Part shown: in pieces, positions 51,514 through 59,843 of the stretch | Layout of the letters: each line of letters begins with the position of its first letter | Numbering within the stretch: the first letter of the stretch is position 1 | NCBI RefSeq assembly: GCF_003344925.1 | Contig: NZ_CP031188.1 | Location: forward strand, 2,215,001 to 2,279,000 | Direction of reading: 5' to 3' | Source: Flavobacterium arcticum | GTDB taxonomy: Bacteria; Bacteroidota; Bacteroidia; Flavobacteriales; Flavobacteriaceae | Length of the DNA stretch: 64,000 bases | Position numbers and translations under genes: made by a program | Notes under the pieces: generated by a model | Told to the model about the DNA's origin: nothing | Databases searched by the model: none | Seen by the model: the letters and a program-made list of their open reading frames with translations, nothing else

Positions 51514-52754
51514 TGATTGATGAAGGCTTACTTGCAAGAGCTAGGGTACTGATTAACCAAGACCGTTATGACGAAGCCGAAAAAATAATAGGGGAGTTAA
51601 TGAGTATTCACCCTAATAATGATTATTTGTTATATTTATTAAGTGAAATAAACCTTCAAAAAGAAGATTATGTAAAAGCTGAAGAGTTGATAGATAGCGC
51701 AATTGCCTTGTCTCCTGAAGAAAGTGACCACTTTTATTTTAAAGCAAGACTTTATCTTTTAAAAGAAAATAAAGTAGAGGCAGAGCGCTATATTAAAGAA
51801 GCAATAGCTATCTACCCTTATGAAGCGGCTTATTTTGCTTTTTGGGCACATATTAAATTATTTAATAAAGAATATGAAGAATCGTTAAATATTGCTAATC
51901 AAGCATTAGCTATTGATTCGACTAATATATTTGCGTTAAATACTCGCAGTACAGCATTATTAAAACTAGGCAGAAAAGAAGAGTCTTATAATACCGTAGC
52001 TGAGGCTTTGAATGAAGACCCTAATAATGCCTATACACATGCTAATCACGGCTGGGGACTTCTGGAAAAAGGAGATGTTAAAAGCGCTTTGAACCACTTT
52101 TCTGAATCATTAAAAAATGACCCTAATTCACCACATGCCCAAGCAGGAATGATAGAAGCCCTAAAGGCTCGTTTTATGGTATATCGATGGTTTTTAAAAT
52201 ATTCTTTCTGGATTGGTAATATGACCTCTAAATATCAATGGTTATTTATTCTTGGTTTTTATTTTGGAACTAAATTATTAAGAGGAATTGCTAAAAGTAA
52301 TGCTGCTTTAGCACCGTTTCTTTATCCCATCATCGGACTATTGTTTATAATTGCTATTTCTACATGGATAATTAACCCAATAGGTAACTTACTCTTATTG
52401 CTTAATCCTTTTGGCAAACATTTACTTAATAAAGAAGAAAAAATAAGTTCTTATGCTACAGGTATTTGTTTACTAACAGCCTTATTAAGCGGTGTTAGTT
52501 ACTACTCCATAGGTAATGAAGGTTTTATTACACTTGCCGTTGTTAGCTTTACAATGATGATACCCTTTAGTAGTATGTTTAATAAACCTAAAGCCTTATT
52601 TATATCATACACACTAATTATGCTATTAGTAGGACTATTGGCAGTAGTAACAACGTTTACAACCGATACTCTTTTTGCTATTCCTATGATAATATATGCT
52701 TTAGGTATATTTGCTTTTCAATTTATAGCTAACTATTTCGTTATCAAAAGGTAA
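51513..52754 (+). CDS. TPR membrane protein, partner of the TPR-AAA ATPase
   Basis: 413 aa. Residues 1 to about 215 are five to six TPR units (ARVLINQDRYDEAEKIIGEL, LLYLLSEINLQKEDYVKAEEL, FYFKARLYLLKENKVEAERY and so on). The C-terminal half has about six hydrophobic segments (243-260, 270-292, 313-330, 338-355, 361-382, 388-410). The cytosolic TPR arm presumably presents or binds clients for the ATPase coded just upstream (TAATG overlap: translational coupling). No signal peptide. Family not known to me; the pair may act in membrane protein quality control or complex assembly, an inference from architecture only. Confidence 0.75.
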   Translation: MIDEGLLARARVLINQDRYDEAEKIIGELMSIHPNNDYLLYLLSEINLQKEDYVKAEELIDSAIALSPEESDHFYFKARLYLLKENKVEAERYIKEAIAIYPYEAAYFAFWAHIKLFNKEYEESLNIANQALAIDSTNIFALNTRSTALLKLGRKEESYNTVAEALNEDPNNAYTHANHGWGLLEKGDVKSALNHFSESLKNDPNSPHAQAGMIEALKARFMVYRWFLKYSFWIGNMTSKYQWLFILGFYFGTKLLRGIAKSNAALAPFLYPIIGLLFIIAISTWIINPIGNLLLLLNPFGKHLLNKEEKISSYATGICLLTALLSGVSYYSIGNEGFITLAVVSFTMMIPFSSMFNKPKALFISYTLIMLLVGLLAVVTTFTTDTLFAIPMIIYALGIFAFQFIANYFVIKR

Positions 52755-52781
52755 AATCAGTTTAATTATAGTAATTTCTAG

Positions 52782-53234
52782 ATGAAAATGGAGTCATTTT
52801 ATAAAGATTTTTTTGATTATACTTATCATTATAACAATAAAATTATTACCTCTTTTATAGATGATAATGAAGGTAAAATTAATGATAAACTAATAGTATT
52901 GCTAAATCATACTATTAATGCTCATGAAATATGGAATGCTCGAATAATAGGAAAAGCATGTACAACAGGAGTATGGGAAATAAGACCGATAATAGATTTA
53001 GAAGAACAAAATAGAGCTAATTATAAATGTTCCTTACAAATAATAGAAACTCATGATGTAAATAGCATTATACAGTATACTAATAGTAAGAGTCAAAATT
53101 TTGAAAATTCTGTAAAAGATATTTTATTTCATATTATAAATCATTCTACTTATCATAGAGGACAAATAGCTACATATTATAAACAGGAGGGAGGCATACC
53201 TTTAATTTCTGATTATATTATGTATAAAAGATAG
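52782..53234 (+). CDS. DinB-superfamily protein
   Basis: 150 aa, four-helix DinB fold. Candidate metal ligands: histidine in LLNHTINAHEIW and the HxxxH-type pair in HIINHSTYHRGQI, which is the typical third-helix signature. ATG at 52782 or 52788 could start it. It lies 27 nt after the TPR membrane protein, so it may belong to the same operon; a functional link is unproven. This is the second DinB-fold gene of the window and is not similar to the one at 13019 beyond the fold. Confidence 0.82.
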   Translation: MKMESFYKDFFDYTYHYNNKIITSFIDDNEGKINDKLIVLLNHTINAHEIWNARIIGKACTTGVWEIRPIIDLEEQNRANYKCSLQIIETHDVNSIIQYTNSKSQNFENSVKDILFHIINHSTYHRGQIATYYKQEGGIPLISDYIMYKR

Positions 53235-53316
53235 TATTGTAAAGGTTTGTTAAAATCTAACAATGTTTAAATAAGACTCATATTTTTACAAGACATTAAC
53301 AATCAAATTTAAAAAT

Positions 53317-53823
53317 ATGAAAAATCTAAAAAAAATTACGCTGTTTATTACAATGCTATTACTTACTGGAATTGCGAGTGCTCAAGGTAAAAAAGCAAGC
53401 CCAGCAGTAACAGAAAAGGGAACAATAAACGACGCAAATATTACTATTGAATATAGTAGTCCATCGGTTAAAGGTCGTGAAATTTGGGGTGGGCTTGTAC
53501 CATATAGTAAGATATGGCGTGCAGGTGCTAATGATGCTACAACTTTTACAACTGATAAAGCTATATTGATTGAAGGGAAAAAACTACCTGCAGGAACATA
53601 TTCTTTTTTTGTTATTCCTGAAAAAGATTCGGCAACAATAATATTTAATAAAGAGGCAAAACAATGGGGAGCTTATAAATATAATGAAGAGAAAGATCAG
53701 TTACGTGTAAAAGTGACTCCTAAAAAATCTAAAAAAATGAATGAAAGACTAGTTTATACTATAAATAAAAACAATATAACTTTAAGTTGGGAGAATTGGG
53801 ATATTCCGGTAATGATTAAATAA
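53317..53823 (+). CDS. DUF2911 secreted protein
   Basis: 168 aa. Signal peptide MKNLKKITLFITMLLLTGIASAQ, then the DUF2911 domain: ANITIEYSSPSVKGREIWGGLVPYSKIWRAGANDATTFTTDK and LPAGTYSFFVIPEKD, ending in NITLSWENWDIPV. Common in Bacteroidota, periplasmic or surface, function unknown. The pattern looks like an immunoglobulin-like beta sandwich. Closed by a terminator. Confidence 0.88.
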   Translation: MKNLKKITLFITMLLLTGIASAQGKKASPAVTEKGTINDANITIEYSSPSVKGREIWGGLVPYSKIWRAGANDATTFTTDKAILIEGKKLPAGTYSFFVIPEKDSATIIFNKEAKQWGAYKYNEEKDQLRVKVTPKKSKKMNERLVYTINKNNITLSWENWDIPVMIK

Positions 53824-53854
53824 TTTTTAAATCAATTTACCCTTTACAAGATAT

Positions 53855-53886
53855 AAACAGACACATTAATAATGTGTCTGTTTTTT
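53855..53886 (+). terminator. Terminator of the DUF2911 gene
   Basis: AAACAGACACATT/AATGTGTCTGTTT stem with 3-nt loop and a run of T. Confidence 0.88.
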
Positions 53887-54018
53887 TATACTTTTTTACT
53901 TTATTTTACATAATATAAATTATAAGTCAACTATATAAATATTTAAAAGGCAACCTTTTTGTAATGATTACATAAACTGTAGTTTACATAAACAGTTGTA
54001 TTTTGCAGAAAACATCCC

Positions 54019-54858
54019 ATGAAAAAAAGAATTGTTGATCTTGTAGTTCTTTCAGATGTACATTTAGGCACTTACGGATGTCATGCTAAGGAGCTTTTAG
54101 CTTATCTATCTACAATAAAGCCTAAAATACTTATCCTTAATGGTGATATTATTGATATTTGGCAATTTAGAAAATCTTACTTTCCAAAACCACACCTTAA
54201 AGTAATAAAGAAATTGCTTGATTTTGCTTCCAAAGGAACTAAAGTATACTATATTACTGGTAATCATGACGAAATGTTACGAAAATTTAGTGATACATCT
54301 ATGGGAAACTTTTCTATAGTTGACAAGGTTGTATTAGAACTTGATGGAAAAAAAGCATGGTTTTTTCATGGTGATGTATTTGATAGCTCTATAACACATG
54401 CCAAATGGATTGCCAAACTTGGCGGTATTGGTTATGATTATTTAATTCTCTTAAATCGTTTTATAAACTGGTTATTAGTAAAAATGGGGAAAGAACCCTA
54501 CTCTCTTTCCAAAAAAATAAAATCGAGTGTAAAAAAAGCAGTTAAATTTATTTCTGATTTTGAGACTACAGCAGCCGAACTTGCAATTGAAAATGAATAT
54601 GACTATGTTATTTGCGGACATATACATGAGCCTAAAATTGAAACAATAACAAATAAGAAAGGAAGTGTTATTTACTTAAATTCAGGTGATTGGATAGAAA
54701 ACCTTACCGCATTAGAATATAATAAAAAACGCTGGAAAATGTACCGACATACTGATGAAATAAAAATAAAAGAAGAAGAGTATTTTGAAATGGAAACCGA
54801 ACTAGGTAATCAATTAATTACTTCGTTACTTTATAATAAAAGCATAAAAAACATCTAA
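54019..54858 (+). CDS. LpxH-like UDP-2,3-diacylglucosamine diphosphatase
   Basis: 279 aa calcineurin-fold metallophosphoesterase. Metal ligands D13 and H15 in LSDVHLG, D43 in NGDIIDIW, N82-H83 in TGNHDE, and GHIHEP near the C-terminus. An insertion with basic helices (about 140-175) is the lid region seen in LpxH. In Bacteroidota this family supplies the lipid A pathway step after LpxD, or a close variant (LpxH2-like), so the assignment to lipid A synthesis is likely but not certain. Confidence 0.8.
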   Translation: MKKRIVDLVVLSDVHLGTYGCHAKELLAYLSTIKPKILILNGDIIDIWQFRKSYFPKPHLKVIKKLLDFASKGTKVYYITGNHDEMLRKFSDTSMGNFSIVDKVVLELDGKKAWFFHGDVFDSSITHAKWIAKLGGIGYDYLILLNRFINWLLVKMGKEPYSLSKKIKSSVKKAVKFISDFETTAAELAIENEYDYVICGHIHEPKIETITNKKGSVIYLNSGDWIENLTALEYNKKRWKMYRHTDEIKIKEEEYFEMETELGNQLITSLLYNKSIKNI

Positions 54859-54897
54859 AATTAGTTATATTAGCGCCACTAACTTAACTAATTTATA

Positions 54898-55695
54898 ATG
54901 AAAAATAAACTTTTACTTTTTGGACTTAGCCTTTTTGTACTATCATGTTCTAGCGATGATAGTTCTCCATCTGTAGAATCTGTTACTGATTTTTTACCTT
55001 TAAGCGATGCTAACTATTGGTCATATGATGTAACAAGCGATGCAGAGGACGGTGTTGGTAACGATTACCTTTATATAGCCAATGATACAGTTATAGGTAC
55101 TATTACTTATAAAAAATTTAAAACTGAAGACCTTGCTTTTGGATTCTTTTCTAATGCTTTATCAAATAACGGAGTAAGAAAATCAGGTGACGAATTATTA
55201 CTTACAGGTACAGCTAGTTTTAATTTCTCTGAAGAACTTCCTTTCTCTATAGATGCTACAAACCTTGTTATATTTAAAGAAAACGCTACTAATAACCAAG
55301 TTATAGGTACACTAAACGGTGTTATTGAAGAAGAATATGAAGGGTATGTTATAGCATTTCAATATGAATTAACTACTACAGCTAAAGAAAATTTAGATAC
55401 ATACTCGATTAATGGAGAAACATATGCAAATGTAAAATCGATGGAAATTAAGTTAAACCTTAATGCTATTTTACAATATGATTTTAACGGAATACCATTA
55501 CCTATTACTATTATGCCACAACAAGATGTTGTAGTATCAACACAATATTATGCCGAAAATATAGGAGTTGTACATGTAACAACTGATTTAGAATATCAAT
55601 TATCAGATTTATCACAATATCCTATAGAGGTGCCTATCCCAGAATCTGTAGCTATATCACAAAATGAAGTGTTAACAAGTTATTCTGTAGAATAA
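54898..55695 (+). CDS. Hypothetical lipoprotein
   Basis: 265 aa. MKNKLLLFGLSLFVLSC lipobox with C17, then SSDDSSPS, a serine/aspartate-rich start common to surface lipoproteins of Flavobacteriia. The mature part is beta-rich (DANYWSYDVTSD ... TITYKKFKTEDL ... YEGYVIAFQYELTTT) with no family I recognise. It starts 39 nt after the LpxH-like gene and may share its transcript. Confidence 0.68.
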   Translation: MKNKLLLFGLSLFVLSCSSDDSSPSVESVTDFLPLSDANYWSYDVTSDAEDGVGNDYLYIANDTVIGTITYKKFKTEDLAFGFFSNALSNNGVRKSGDELLLTGTASFNFSEELPFSIDATNLVIFKENATNNQVIGTLNGVIEEEYEGYVIAFQYELTTTAKENLDTYSINGETYANVKSMEIKLNLNAILQYDFNGIPLPITIMPQQDVVVSTQYYAENIGVVHVTTDLEYQLSDLSQYPIEVPIPESVAISQNEVLTSYSVE

Positions 55696-55793
55696 TTTTA
55701 ACATAACTATAGCTGTTAATAATTTAACAGTATATTTCCTTATAAAAAAGACTCATATATCTTTGTTTTTAGATAACTAAAACCAATAATATT

Positions 55794-56291
55794 ATGAAGA
55801 AAGTATTTTTAACCGCTATTATATTAGTAGGTTTATCATTTAGTGCAAAGGCGCAAGATTATACAAATGCAATAGGTTTACGTCTTGGAGATAATGACGG
55901 ATTTGGTGGTGAGGTATCATATCAACGCTTTATTAGCTCAGATAATAGACTCGAATTTGATTTAGGGTGGCGTAACTCAGACCACTATGATGCTATTAAA
56001 TTAACAGGAATATACCAATGGATTTGGAATATTGATGGAGGTTTTAACTGGTATGCAGGTATTGCAGGTGGATTAGGTACATGGGAGCACAATGATGATC
56101 GCTATAGTGAAGATTTTGATGATGATAATGGAACTTTCTTATTTGTAGGTGGTAATATTGGTATAGAATATAACTTTGATATACCATTACAGCTATCGTT
56201 AGACATGAGACCTGAGATATACTTTGGTGATGATTTTAGAGATGATAACTTTGGACCTGATATTGCACTTGGTATTCGATATAGATTTTAA
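55794..56291 (+). CDS. Small outer-membrane beta-barrel protein
   Basis: 165 aa. Signal peptide ending KAQ (about 21). The rest is a series of amphipathic strands with aromatic girdles (AIGLRLGDNDGFGGEVSYQRF, NRLEFDLGWRNS, GFNWYAGIAGGLG, IGIEYNFDIPLQLSLDMRPEI) and ends in the outer-membrane signature GIRYRF with terminal Phe. About eight strands, similar to OmpW/OmpX-sized barrels. A -7-like TATCTTTG lies at 55758-55765. Role unknown. Confidence 0.82.
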   Translation: MKKVFLTAIILVGLSFSAKAQDYTNAIGLRLGDNDGFGGEVSYQRFISSDNRLEFDLGWRNSDHYDAIKLTGIYQWIWNIDGGFNWYAGIAGGLGTWEHNDDRYSEDFDDDNGTFLFVGGNIGIEYNFDIPLQLSLDMRPEIYFGDDFRDDNFGPDIALGIRYRF

Positions 56292-56305
56292 TAACTAATT
56301 GATAT

Positions 56306-56341
56306 AAAAAAAGCGACTTAAATATTTAAGTCGCTTTTTTT
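56306..56341. terminator. Bidirectional rho-independent terminator
   Basis: AAAAAGCGACTTAAAT/ATTTAAGTCGCTTTTT, a perfect long stem with A and T runs, between the beta-barrel gene and ettA. Confidence 0.9.
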
Positions 56342-56360
56342 ATAATTTGTAATAAGATTA

Positions 56361-58052
56361 TTATCTTATTAGTTTTTTATATTTAATACGTTTTGGAGTA
56401 AGATCACCTCCAAGTCGTTTCTTCCTGTTTTCTTCATATTCAGAGAAACTACCTTCAAAGAAATATACTTCAGAGTCTCCTTCAAAAGCAAGTATATGTG
56501 TACATACTCTATCTAAAAACCATCTGTCGTGAGATATTACTACTGCACATCCTGCAAAGTTATCTAAACCTTCTTCAAGAGCTCGTAATGTATTAACATC
56601 AAGATCATTGGTAGGCTCATCTAATAGTAAAACGTTACCTTCTTCTTTAAGTGTTATAGCTAGGTGTAGCCTGTTTCGTTCTCCACCAGAAAGTGCTGCT
56701 ACTTTTTTATTTTGTTCGCTACCGCTAAAATTAAAACGACTTAAGTAAGCACGAGAGTTTACTTGCCTTCCTCCCATCATAATAAGTTCCTGCCCATCAC
56801 AAAAGTTTTCCCAGATAGTTTTTTCAGGATCAATATTAGTATGAGATTGATCTACATAAGCAATTTTTACAGTCTCTCCTACTGTAAACTCTCCTTTATC
56901 AGGAGTTTCTTCGCCCATTATCATTCTAAATATAGTAGTTTTACCAGCACCATTAGGACCAATAATACCTACTATACCTGCTTGTGGTAAAGTAAAGTTA
57001 AGATTTTCATAGAGTAATTTATCTCCAAATGCTTTAGCTACTCCTTTTGCATCTATAACATTAGTACCTAGCCTTGGACCATTAGGGATGTATATTTCTA
57101 GTTTTTCGTCAAGCTCTTTCTGGTCTTCGTTCAAGAGCTTATCATAGTTTTGCAAACGTGCTTTTTGCTTAGTTTGTCGTCCTTTAGCACCTTGTCTTAC
57201 CCAATCTAGCTCTCGTTCAAGTGTTTTACGACGTTTAGAAGCTGTTTTTTCTTCTTGCTTCATACGACTAGATTTTTGATCAAGCCAAGAAGAGTAATTT
57301 CCTTTCCAAGGTATGCCCTCTCCTCTATCTAACTCTAAAATCCATCCAGCAACATTATCTAAAAAGTAACGGTCGTGCGTTACAGCTATTACTGTTCCTT
57401 TATATTGTTGTAAATGCTGCTCTAACCACAGCACACTCTCTGCATCAAGGTGATTGGTAGGCTCATCTAGTAGTAATACATCTGGTTGTTGTAAAAGCAA
57501 GCGACAAAGTGCCACACGCCTTTTCTCTCCACCAGATAATACATTAATAGGCGTATCAGGCTCAGGAGTACGTAAAGCATCCATTGCTATTTCTAGCTTG
57601 GTATCTAGTTCCCAAGCGTTAGAAGCATCTATTTTATCTTGAAGCTCTGCTTGCCTGTCCATTAGCTTTTGCATCTTGTCGGCATCTTCATATACCTCAG
57701 GAAGCCCAAAACTGTCATTTATTTTATTGAATTCATCAAGTAGAGCAACTGTCTCAGCTACACCTTCTTTAACTATTTCTATAACTGTTTTACTTTCATC
57801 AAGCTGTGGTTCTTGCTCTAAGTAACCTACAGTATAACCTGGAGAGAAAACTACATCGCCCTGAAAGCTTTTTTCTACTCCTGCTATAATTTTTAGCAAA
57901 GTCGATTTACCCGAACCATTTAGACCCAAAATACCTATTTTGGCTCCGTAAAAGAAACTTAGATAGATGTCTTTTAAAACTTGCTTATTACTCCCTTGAT
58001 AGGCTTTGCTAACGCGGGACATTGAAAATATTACTTTCTTATCGTCTGACAT
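56361..58052 (-). CDS. ettA: Energy-dependent translational throttle protein EttA (ABC-F)
   Basis: 563 aa ABC-F ATPase with two nucleotide-binding domains: first Walker A LGLNGSGKST, signature LSGGEKRRVAL and LLLDEPTNHLD; the linker (P-site tRNA interaction motif) is rich in charged residues with RELDWVRQGAKGRQTKQKARL; second Walker A IGPNGAGKTT, signature LSGGERNRLHL and LLLDEPTNDLD. Length, and the arm in the first domain, fit EttA. It binds the ribosomal E site and throttles translation with the ATP/ADP ratio. Single gene. Confidence 0.93.
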   Translation of the reverse strand: MSDDKKVIFSMSRVSKAYQGSNKQVLKDIYLSFFYGAKIGILGLNGSGKSTLLKIIAGVEKSFQGDVVFSPGYTVGYLEQEPQLDESKTVIEIVKEGVAETVALLDEFNKINDSFGLPEVYEDADKMQKLMDRQAELQDKIDASNAWELDTKLEIAMDALRTPEPDTPINVLSGGEKRRVALCRLLLQQPDVLLLDEPTNHLDAESVLWLEQHLQQYKGTVIAVTHDRYFLDNVAGWILELDRGEGIPWKGNYSSWLDQKSSRMKQEEKTASKRRKTLERELDWVRQGAKGRQTKQKARLQNYDKLLNEDQKELDEKLEIYIPNGPRLGTNVIDAKGVAKAFGDKLLYENLNFTLPQAGIVGIIGPNGAGKTTIFRMIMGEETPDKGEFTVGETVKIAYVDQSHTNIDPEKTIWENFCDGQELIMMGGRQVNSRAYLSRFNFSGSEQNKKVAALSGGERNRLHLAITLKEEGNVLLLDEPTNDLDVNTLRALEEGLDNFAGCAVVISHDRWFLDRVCTHILAFEGDSEVYFFEGSFSEYEENRKKRLGGDLTPKRIKYKKLIR

Positions 58053-58086
58053 TTATGTGTAATTAAAATTGTGATGTAATATATTA

Positions 58087-58266
58087 TTATATTCTGCCTT
58101 TTAGTGCATTAAATGCCCAAGATATGGCAAAAAAACCTATGCCTACTACAGAGAACCCTATAGCGTAATCTTTATATTTAAGTACACCAAGCAGTATAAG
58201 TGCAGCCCCAATAAGAAAGAGTATAAAGGATGCCCACCCAAAGATGGTGTTTTTGTTCATTCCCAT
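58087..58266 (-). CDS. CAL67264-family small membrane protein
   Basis: 59 aa, ATG at 58266-58264 and stop at 58089-58087. MGMNKNTIFGWASF followed by two hydrophobic segments (about 8-25 and 34-50) with LKYKDYAIGFS between and FNALKGRI at the end: the pattern of the CAL67264 family, found across Flavobacteriia. Function unknown. It lies between holA and ettA on the same strand, as in other genomes of the group. Confidence 0.85.
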   Translation of the reverse strand: MGMNKNTIFGWASFILFLIGAALILLGVLKYKDYAIGFSVVGIGFFAISWAFNALKGRI

Positions 58267-58316
58267 GATAATGTTTTTCTAAATTTATTCAGAAAGCAAA
58301 TATCGGGATTAATTGT

Positions 58317-59321
58317 CTAATTAAAAATCTTTACCAGCATCTCCTTCAATAAATCGCTTTGCGGTGTGGCATTTGCCCCTACTCCTTTGCTTTTTACGTC
58401 TATATCTCTCAATGTGGCTACTATACTACTTACTTTTCTCATAGGATAGTTTCTAAGAGCAACATCATAATCTTTCATAAAATAAGGATTCACGCGTAAT
58501 ATTTTAGCTGCGTTAGCCGGTGTTTTATCTTTTAATCCATGATATTGAAGTAATTGAGAGAAAAAACCAAATACAAGTCCTGTAGTCATTACCAGTGGGT
58601 TATCTTTAGGGTTTTGCGAGAAGTAATCGGCTATTTTATAAGCTTTTAGCTGATCGCGCTCTCCTATTGCTTTTCGCAACTCAAATACATTATAATCTTT
58701 GCTAATACCTATATTATCTTCGATAACCTTTGGTGTTATGGTGCTTCCTTTGGGCAATATTATGGTTAATTTATCTAGTTCGTTATTAATACGACTGAGA
58801 TCATTACCCAAAAATTCTACCAGCATGGCTGCTGCTTTAGGTTCTATAGTATACCCTTTGCCCGAAAGCACACGCTTTAACCAGTCGCCTACCTGATTTT
58901 CGTAAAGCTTTTTACTTTCAAAAACTACACCAGCTTTATTAAGCAATTTGGTTATTTTTTTACGTTTATCAAGGGTCTTATATTTATAAGCAAAAACAAG
59001 CACTGTAGTAGGCTGAGGGTTTTCGGCATATTTTTCAAGCTTATCTATAGTTCGCGATAACTCTTGTGCTTCTTTTACAATAACTACCTGTCTTTCTGCC
59101 ATCATCGGGTAACGCCTTGCACTTGCAACTACATCTTCTATGCTTACATCTTTACCATAAAGTACCGATTGGTTAAAGCCTTTTTCATCTTCGGTAAGTA
59201 TTGCATCTTCAATATATTCGGTTAACTTATCAATATAGTAAGCCTCTTCGCCCATGAAAAAATAAATGGGTTTTATTATACCTGCTTTTATTTCGTTAAC
59301 TATTTTTAAAGCTTCGTCCAC
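58317..59321 (-). CDS. holA: DNA polymerase III subunit delta
   Basis: Clamp-loader subunit that opens the sliding clamp. 334 aa from a GTG start at 59321-59319: DEALKIVNEIKAGIIKPIYFFMGEEAYYIDKLTEYI is the standard beginning (residue 2 on). The longer frame up to 59519 overlaps a divergent gene and reads as non-protein sequence, so it is rejected. AAA-like fold: ARRYPMMAERQVVIVKEAQEL, LVFAYKYKTLDKRKKITK, and the C-terminal collar helices FFSQLLQYHGL. Walker A is naturally lacking in delta. Confidence 0.9.
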   Translation of the reverse strand: MDEALKIVNEIKAGIIKPIYFFMGEEAYYIDKLTEYIEDAILTEDEKGFNQSVLYGKDVSIEDVVASARRYPMMAERQVVIVKEAQELSRTIDKLEKYAENPQPTTVLVFAYKYKTLDKRKKITKLLNKAGVVFESKKLYENQVGDWLKRVLSGKGYTIEPKAAAMLVEFLGNDLSRINNELDKLTIILPKGSTITPKVIEDNIGISKDYNVFELRKAIGERDQLKAYKIADYFSQNPKDNPLVMTTGLVFGFFSQLLQYHGLKDKTPANAAKILRVNPYFMKDYDVALRNYPMRKVSSIVATLRDIDVKSKGVGANATPQSDLLKEMLVKIFN

Positions 59322-59357
59322 TATATATGATGTATTTATATATTCTGTTGTATGGTA

Positions 59358-59389
59358 TTGTAATGAACATCTAAAAAAACATACATTTG
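59358..59389 (+). promoter_or_regulatory. Promoter of the HsdR_N-type gene, predicted leaderless
   Basis: TTG (59358-59360), 21-bp spacer, TACATTTG (59382-59389). The ATG follows only 4 nt later (59394), so transcription should start at or next to the A of the start codon. Confidence 0.6.
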
Positions 59390-59393
59390 TGTG

Positions 59394-59843
59394 ATGCAAA
59401 AATTGAATTTTCCAGATTATACATTTCGATTCAAAAATAGTGAAAATAAGGTAGCTATTTTTGATGAAATTCGTAAAAAATTTATTGTACTCACTCCTGA
59501 AGAATGGGTGCGACAACATGTAGTACGCTTATTATTAGAAAATAGACAGTACCCAAAATCGTATGTAAATGTTGAAAAAGTAATTAAAATAAATGGTTTA
59601 ACTAAACGATATGATGTAGTTGTATTTCAGCCAAATGGGGAAATATTTTTACTTATAGAATGTAAAGCTCCAAATGTAGCAATATCGCAAAATACTTTCG
59701 ATCAAATTGCACGTTATAATATGGTGGCAAAAGCACAATATATGATGGTAACGAATGGGTTAAATCATTACTTTTGCCAAATGGATTATGAGCAGGAAAA
59801 ATATATTTTTTTGCGTGACCTTCCTGATTTTAAAGCGCAGTAA
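59394..59843 (+). CDS. Orphan HsdR N-terminal (HSDR_N) nuclease-fold protein
   Basis: 149 aa from ATG 59394 (a GTG at 59391 is the only alternative). The fold is the N-terminal domain of type I restriction subunit R: RQHVVRLLLENRQYPKSYVNVEKVIK, then the PD-(D/E)xK core with D74 (KRYDVVVF), E89 and K91 in LLIECKAP, and FDQIARYNMVAKAQYMMVTNG. There is no helicase part and no hsdM/hsdS nearby, so it is not a restriction enzyme subunit. In Bacteroidota such short proteins sit beside holA and glycosyltransferase genes. Function unknown; active-site residues are intact, so it could be a real nuclease. Confidence 0.85.
   Translation: MQKLNFPDYTFRFKNSENKVAIFDEIRKKFIVLTPEEWVRQHVVRLLLENRQYPKSYVNVEKVIKINGLTKRYDVVVFQPNGEIFLLIECKAPNVAISQNTFDQIARYNMVAKAQYMMVTNGLNHYFCQMDYEQEKYIFLRDLPDFKAQ

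Noticed and set aside
53968..53993. Direct repeat TTACATAAAC with 16-bp period upstream of the LpxH-like gene
   Set aside because: Two short copies in AT-rich DNA; no partner or conservation known.
59322..59519. N-terminal extension of holA up to 59519
   Set aside because: Overlaps a divergent gene with its own promoter, and holA proteins start at the GTG at 59321.
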